A stretch of DNA of 64,000 bases, taken from Trebonia sp963843745. GTDB lineage: Bacteria; Actinomycetota; Actinomycetes; Streptosporangiales; Streptosporangiaceae. Positions 60,612 through 64,000 of this stretch are shown here, one piece after another; position 1 is the first letter of the stretch; every line of letters starts with the position of its first letter. Under the pieces are notes generated by a model. It did no database searches and was not told the origin of the DNA. It saw nothing but the letters and a program-made list of their open reading frames with translations. Position numbers and translations under genes: made by a program. Location: positions 1 through 64,000 of the forward strand of contig CAWJLP010000009.1 in NCBI GenBank assembly GCA_963843745.1. Direction: 5' to 3'.

Positions 60612-61475
60612 ATGCGCAGCATCTGGGCCGGAGTCATCTCGTTCGGCTTGGTCGTGATCCCGGTCAAGCTCTATACCGCGACAGAGCAGCGCGACGTGTC
60701 GTTCCGGCAGGTGCACCGTGAGGACGGCGGCCGGATTCAGTTCAAGCGGGTCTGCTCGATTGACGGCCAGGAGGTGCCGTACTCCGACGTGGCCAAGGGC
60801 TACGAGCTGGCCACCGGCGACGTCGTGGTGCTCACCGACGACGACCTGAAGGACCTGCCGCTCGCGACCGCGCACCGGATCGACGTGCAGCACTTCGCCC
60901 CGTCGGGCCAGCTCGACCCGATCCTCGCCAACAAGGCTTACTACCTGGAGCCGGAACCCGCCGGGGTGCGCGCCTACATGCTGTTCCGCGACGCGCTGGA
61001 GCGATCGGGCCGGGTGGCGGTCGCCAAGGTGGCGATCCGCCAGCGCGAGGCGCTGGCGGCGGTGCGGGTGCGGGACGGCGTGCTGGTTCTCGAGACGCTG
61101 CTGTGGCCCGATGAGGTGCGCACCCCCGACTTCAAGTTCCTCGACGAGGACGTGGAAGTCAGGTCGCAGGAGCTGAAGATGGCCGCCTCGCTGATCGACA
61201 CGATGACCGAGGACTTCGACCCGTCGGCGTACAAGGACGCGTACCGGGAAGCGCTCGAGGCGCTCGTGCAGGCCAAGATCGAGGGCAACGAGCTGGTCAG
61301 GCCGGCGCCCGGCATCTCGGCGGAGAAGCCAGGCGGTCCCGCCGACCTCACCGAGACGCTGCGCGCGAGCGTGGCCGCGGCGAAGGCCAACAGGGCGAAA
61401 GACGGCGGAGGATCGGGCGACGGCAAGGCCGCCCCGGCCAAGCGCTCGTCTTCCCGCCGGAAGGCGAGCGCGTGA
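60612..61475 (+). CDS. ku: Ku protein (non-homologous end joining)
   Basis: 287 residues. MRSIWAGVISFGLVVIPVKL is the bacterial Ku opening; the beta-barrel core includes RVCSIDGQEVPYSDVAKGYE, the IDVQHFAPSGQLDPI strand and ANKAYYLEPE. A C-terminal Lys/Arg-rich tail (RSSSRRKASA) is typical. It forms a homodimer that encircles DNA ends and recruits LigD. No ligD is in this window. ATG at 60612; its stop overlaps the next start by 4 bases. Confidence 0.95.
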   Translation: MRSIWAGVISFGLVVIPVKLYTATEQRDVSFRQVHREDGGRIQFKRVCSIDGQEVPYSDVAKGYELATGDVVVLTDDDLKDLPLATAHRIDVQHFAPSGQLDPILANKAYYLEPEPAGVRAYMLFRDALERSGRVAVAKVAIRQREALAAVRVRDGVLVLETLLWPDEVRTPDFKFLDEDVEVRSQELKMAASLIDTMTEDFDPSAYKDAYREALEALVQAKIEGNELVRPAPGISAEKPGGPADLTETLRASVAAAKANRAKDGGGSGDGKAAPAKRSSSRRKASA

Positions 61476-62431
61476 CCGGACCCATCCCGCACTGGCCCGG
61501 TCGCACGGTCTCTCTCGCCGCTGGCGAGCAGGTGTACGTCGCGGAGACGGCCGAGCCCGTTCCGCGTAAGGGCAAAGAGCTGGTGCTGTGCGTGCACGGC
61601 ATGTCGGGAGCGGCCACCAACTGGACCGACTTCATGGCCGAACTGGCGCCGGACTTCGCCTGCGCGGCGGTGGACCTGCCCGGCTCAGGGTTCTCCCCGC
61701 CGCCCGCCGCGAAACGCGGCTACTCGATCACGGCTCTGGCGGGCACCGTGATCCGGCTCATCGAGGCCCTTGACCGCGGGCGGGTGCACCTGGCGGGCAA
61801 CTCGATGGGCGGCGCGGTCTCGATCCGGGTAGCGGCCAGCCGCCCCGACCTGCTGCGGACGCTGACCCTCGTCTCGCCGGTGCTGCCCGACCTGCTGGTC
61901 CGGCCGGAGCTGCTGCGCTTCCCGATCGCCGGGCTGCCCGTCGTCGGCGACTGGGTGATGCGCCGCACGCAGCGCGTTCCGGCGGAGAACCGGGTGGCCG
62001 GGGTGGTGGCGACCTGTTACAACGACCCGACCGCGATGCATCCGGACCGCTTCTGGCATGACGTGGCGGAGCTGAAGCGCCGCGACGGGCTGAGCTACAG
62101 CGCGACCACGCTGAGCCGCGCGGCGCGCACGATCGTGGCGGAGAACCTGCGGCCGCACAGGTACTCGCTGTGGCGGGCGGCCGAGCGGATCACTGTCCCC
62201 TCGCTCGTCACGTTCGGCAGCCGCGACAGGCTGGTGAACCCCAGGCTCGCCGCTCCGGCGCGGCGCGCGTTCCGCGACGCCACCGTGATGGTGCTGCCGC
62301 AGACGGGTCACGTGGCCCAGATGGAGCGTCCTGAGCTCGTCGCGCGGCTGTTCCGTGAGATGGTAGACCGGACACGGGCGGGCGGGGATGTGGCAGGGAA
62401 TTCTGGCCGCCACGACCCGGTTGACGCCTGA
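61472..62431 (+). CDS. Alpha/beta hydrolase
   Basis: 319 residues. HGMSGAATNWTDF oxyanion loop, nucleophile Ser in LAGNSMGGAVSIRVA, Asp in TFGSRDRLVNPRL, His in LPQTGHVAQMERPELV. Substrate unknown. GTG at 61472 overlaps the ku stop by 4 bases; moeZ follows after 35 bases. Confidence 0.9.
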   Translation: MTGPIPHWPGRTVSLAAGEQVYVAETAEPVPRKGKELVLCVHGMSGAATNWTDFMAELAPDFACAAVDLPGSGFSPPPAAKRGYSITALAGTVIRLIEALDRGRVHLAGNSMGGAVSIRVAASRPDLLRTLTLVSPVLPDLLVRPELLRFPIAGLPVVGDWVMRRTQRVPAENRVAGVVATCYNDPTAMHPDRFWHDVAELKRRDGLSYSATTLSRAARTIVAENLRPHRYSLWRAAERITVPSLVTFGSRDRLVNPRLAAPARRAFRDATVMVLPQTGHVAQMERPELVARLFREMVDRTRAGGDVAGNSGRHDPVDA

Positions 62432-62466
62432 CGGAGTTCCCCAATCCCTAAGACTGGAGTTGCACG

Positions 62467-63645
62467 GTGTCGCTGCCACCCCTTGTTGAGCCGGCTGCCG
62501 ACCTGTCGGTAGACGAGGTGAAGCGTTACTCGCGTCACCTGATCATTCCCGACGTGGGAATGGCCGGCCAGAAGCGCCTGAAGAACGCCAAGGTGCTGGT
62601 CGTCGGCGCGGGTGGCCTTGGCTCGCCGGCGCTGCTCTACCTCGCCGCGGCCGGCGTCGGGACCCTTGGCATCGTGGACTTCGACACGGTGGACGAGTCG
62701 AACCTGCAGCGGCAGATCATTCACGGCGTCTCGGACGTCGGCAAGTCCAAGGCTGAGTCCGCGAAGGAGTCGATCGCGGAGATCAACCCGTACGTGAAGG
62801 TCATCCTGCACAAGGACCGGCTGGACTCGTCCAACGTGATGGACATCTTCGCGCCTTACGACCTCATCGTGGACGGGACCGACAACTTCGCGACCCGCTA
62901 CCTGGTGAACGACGCCTGCGTGCTGCTGCACAAGCCGTACGTCTGGGGCTCGATCTACCGCTTTGACGGGCAGGCGAGCGTGTTCTGGGCCGACTACGGG
63001 CCGTGCTACCGCTGCCTGTACCCGGAGCCCCCGCCGCCTGGCATGGTCCCGTCCTGCGCCGAGGGCGGCGTGCTCGGCGTGCTCTGCGCGTCGATCGGGT
63101 CGATCCAGGTCAACGAGGCGATCAAGCTGATCACCGGCATCGGCGAGCCGCTGGCCGGGCGGCTGATGATCTACGACGCCCTGGAGATGACGTACCGGAC
63201 GGTCCGGGTGAACAAGGACCCTGACTGTGCCATCTGCGGCACGAACCCGACGGTGACCGAGCTGATCGACTACGACGCGTTCTGCGGCGCGGTGTCCGAG
63301 GAGGCCGCCGAGGCGGTTGTCGGCTCCACGATCTCCGCGAAGGACCTGTCGGCCATGCTGGACCGGAAGGACAACATCTACCTCGTCGACGTCCGCGAGC
63401 CGAACGAGTATGAGATCGTCTCGATCCCCGGCGCGACGCTGATCCCCAAGGGCGAGTTCCTGAACGGCTCCGCCCTGGAGAAGATGCCGCAGGACAAGCA
63501 GATCGTGCTGCACTGCAAGAGCGGCGCGCGCAGCGCGGAGGTCCTGGCGGTGCTCAAGAACGCCGGCTTCTCCGACGCCGTGCACGTCGGCGGCGGCGTG
63601 CTCGCCTGGGTCAGCCAGGTAGACCCGAGCCTGCCCACCTACTAA
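62467..63645 (+). CDS. moeZ: Adenylyltransferase/sulfurtransferase MoeZ
   Basis: 392 residues: a ThiF/MoeB-type adenylating domain (VGAGGLGSPALLYLAAAGVG, DFDTVDESNLQRQIIH, DGTDNFATRYLVND, with zinc cysteines in CYRCLYPEPPPPG and CAICGTNP) and a C-terminal rhodanese domain (about 285-392) with the active cysteine in LHCKSGARSAE. It activates and thiolates small sulfur-carrier proteins for molybdopterin, thioamide or cysteine synthesis. GTG at 62467. A strong terminator follows. Confidence 0.96.
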   Translation: MSLPPLVEPAADLSVDEVKRYSRHLIIPDVGMAGQKRLKNAKVLVVGAGGLGSPALLYLAAAGVGTLGIVDFDTVDESNLQRQIIHGVSDVGKSKAESAKESIAEINPYVKVILHKDRLDSSNVMDIFAPYDLIVDGTDNFATRYLVNDACVLLHKPYVWGSIYRFDGQASVFWADYGPCYRCLYPEPPPPGMVPSCAEGGVLGVLCASIGSIQVNEAIKLITGIGEPLAGRLMIYDALEMTYRTVRVNKDPDCAICGTNPTVTELIDYDAFCGAVSEEAAEAVVGSTISAKDLSAMLDRKDNIYLVDVREPNEYEIVSIPGATLIPKGEFLNGSALEKMPQDKQIVLHCKSGARSAEVLAVLKNAGFSDAVHVGGGVLAWVSQVDPSLPTY

Positions 63646-63662
63646 GGCGCACGTTGCGCCAC

Positions 63663-63700
63663 GCGGCCGGTCCCCTCGCGGGGACCGGCCGCTGGCTTTT
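63663..63700 (+). terminator. Terminator after moeZ
   Basis: Perfect 13-bp stem GCGGCCGGTCCCC with GGGGACCGGCCGC, tetraloop TCGC, followed by TGGCTTTT. It begins 18 bases after the moeZ stop. Confidence 0.88.
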
Positions 63701-63769
63701 CCGCAGCTTTCCGATATAGCGTCTGCCGATTGGCGATCGACCTGCTGTAGCGGATCGCGCCAATTTTCC

Positions 63770-64000
63770 CAGCACGCCGCCTCACGATCGAGGCGACGTT
63801 CGACCTAATGGGCGCGCCGACGGCCCCAACCGGCTCGTACGCCGTCACGATGGCCAGTGTTCGCCACATAGGGCGAGATCTGCCCGCTTTATGTCCTTTT
63901 TGTCCCGGTTCTGCGGTGCATTTCTCGCCCCATGTGCGTAGGGCACCGGTCAGCCGGGCGCCGAACGCGCCCGGCTGACCTGTCGATTGGGCAATCGACC
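63770..64000 (-). repeat. Dispersed palindromic repeat, copy 2 (inverted, continues past the window)
   Basis: Reverse complement of the repeat at 42181-42410, with 41 identical bases at 63865-63905. This copy has extra perfect palindromes: a 14-bp hairpin GGTCAGCCGGGCGC (63948-63961) with GCGCCCGGCTGACC (63967-63980), and GTCGATTG-GG-CAATCGAC at 63982-63999. GCCTC-acgatc-GAGGC near 63790 matches the block at about 42128-42145. The 63701-63769 gap upstream shows nothing else. No gene was found in it. Confidence 0.85.

Overview
The window is chromosomal DNA of a high-GC actinomycete. The evidence is strong G/C preference at third codon positions, many GTG and TTG starts, and actinobacterial gene families (DUF3117, DUF3017, DUF3107, GuaB3, a His-tailed GroEL1, MoeZ). 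Two blocks follow gene orders known from Mycobacterium tuberculosis: groES-groEL1-(sigD remnant)-guaB-guaB3, and O-methyltransferase-sigE-rseA-(rseB-like)-tatB-mrp. I cannot name the genus. Almost everything is core metabolism or housekeeping. The less ordinary stretches are the left edge, the segment downstream of the tmRNA gene, and the right edge.

Layout. 1-346: no gene, but tightly packed perfect hairpins. 347-1504: a UPF0158 protein and a VapBC toxin-antitoxin pair. 1550-5730: enoyl-CoA hydratase, cupin, an unknown small protein, a membrane Ser/Thr kinase and a convergent FHA-HTH protein. 6005-13242: DUF3017, icd, mdh, galK, a CBS/DUF21 membrane protein and guaA. 13286-15497: HrcA/CIRCE-controlled groES-groEL1. 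15562-20297: sigma factor remnant, CMD-family gene, guaB, guaB3, trpS. 20351-31857: B12-dependent mutase large subunit, GCS2-type ligase, M20 peptidase, PH-domain protein, flavoprotein, glycosidase-like protein, biotin-dependent carboxylase and 2-hydroxyacid dehydrogenase. 32186-34984: a GGDEF-EAL protein. 35071-41126: branched-chain amino acid genes ilvB-ilvN-ilvC-leuB-ilvE behind a leader-peptide attenuator. 41238-41624: tmRNA (ssrA), followed by about 1.1 kb of palindromic repeat DNA. 42788-47724: DUF3117, O-methyltransferase, sigE operon, tatB, mrp. 47812-54116: secreted phosphoesterase, a truncated citE-like gene, NUDIX, DUF6758, PHP, MarC, MBL and a frameshifted RecB-family nuclease. 54117-63645: FtsX-type permease, hydrolase, DEAD-box helicase, DUF3107, TetR, small acidic protein, Ku, hydrolase, MoeZ. 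63646-64000: terminator, then a second, inverted copy of the repeat found after ssrA.

How the genes work together. icd and mdh supply two TCA-cycle steps. guaA, guaB and guaB3 cover GMP synthesis. The ilv/leu cluster makes branched-chain amino acids and is very probably attenuated by translation of a 15-residue leader containing Ile-Leu-Val-Leu. sigE, rseA and the RseB-like lipid/envelope sensor form an envelope-stress circuit, with a candidate sigma-E-type promoter (GGAAC-N17-CGTT) in front of sigE.

Several genes (cupin, CBS protein, a small gene at 16.4 kb, RecB-family nuclease) look broken by a single base, which suggests either assembly indels or recent decay. The most interesting unexplained material is the dispersed palindromic repeat shared by the ssrA-downstream region and the right edge, and the three-way-junction-like hairpin cluster at the left edge. 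I did not find a convincing new multi-gene system.
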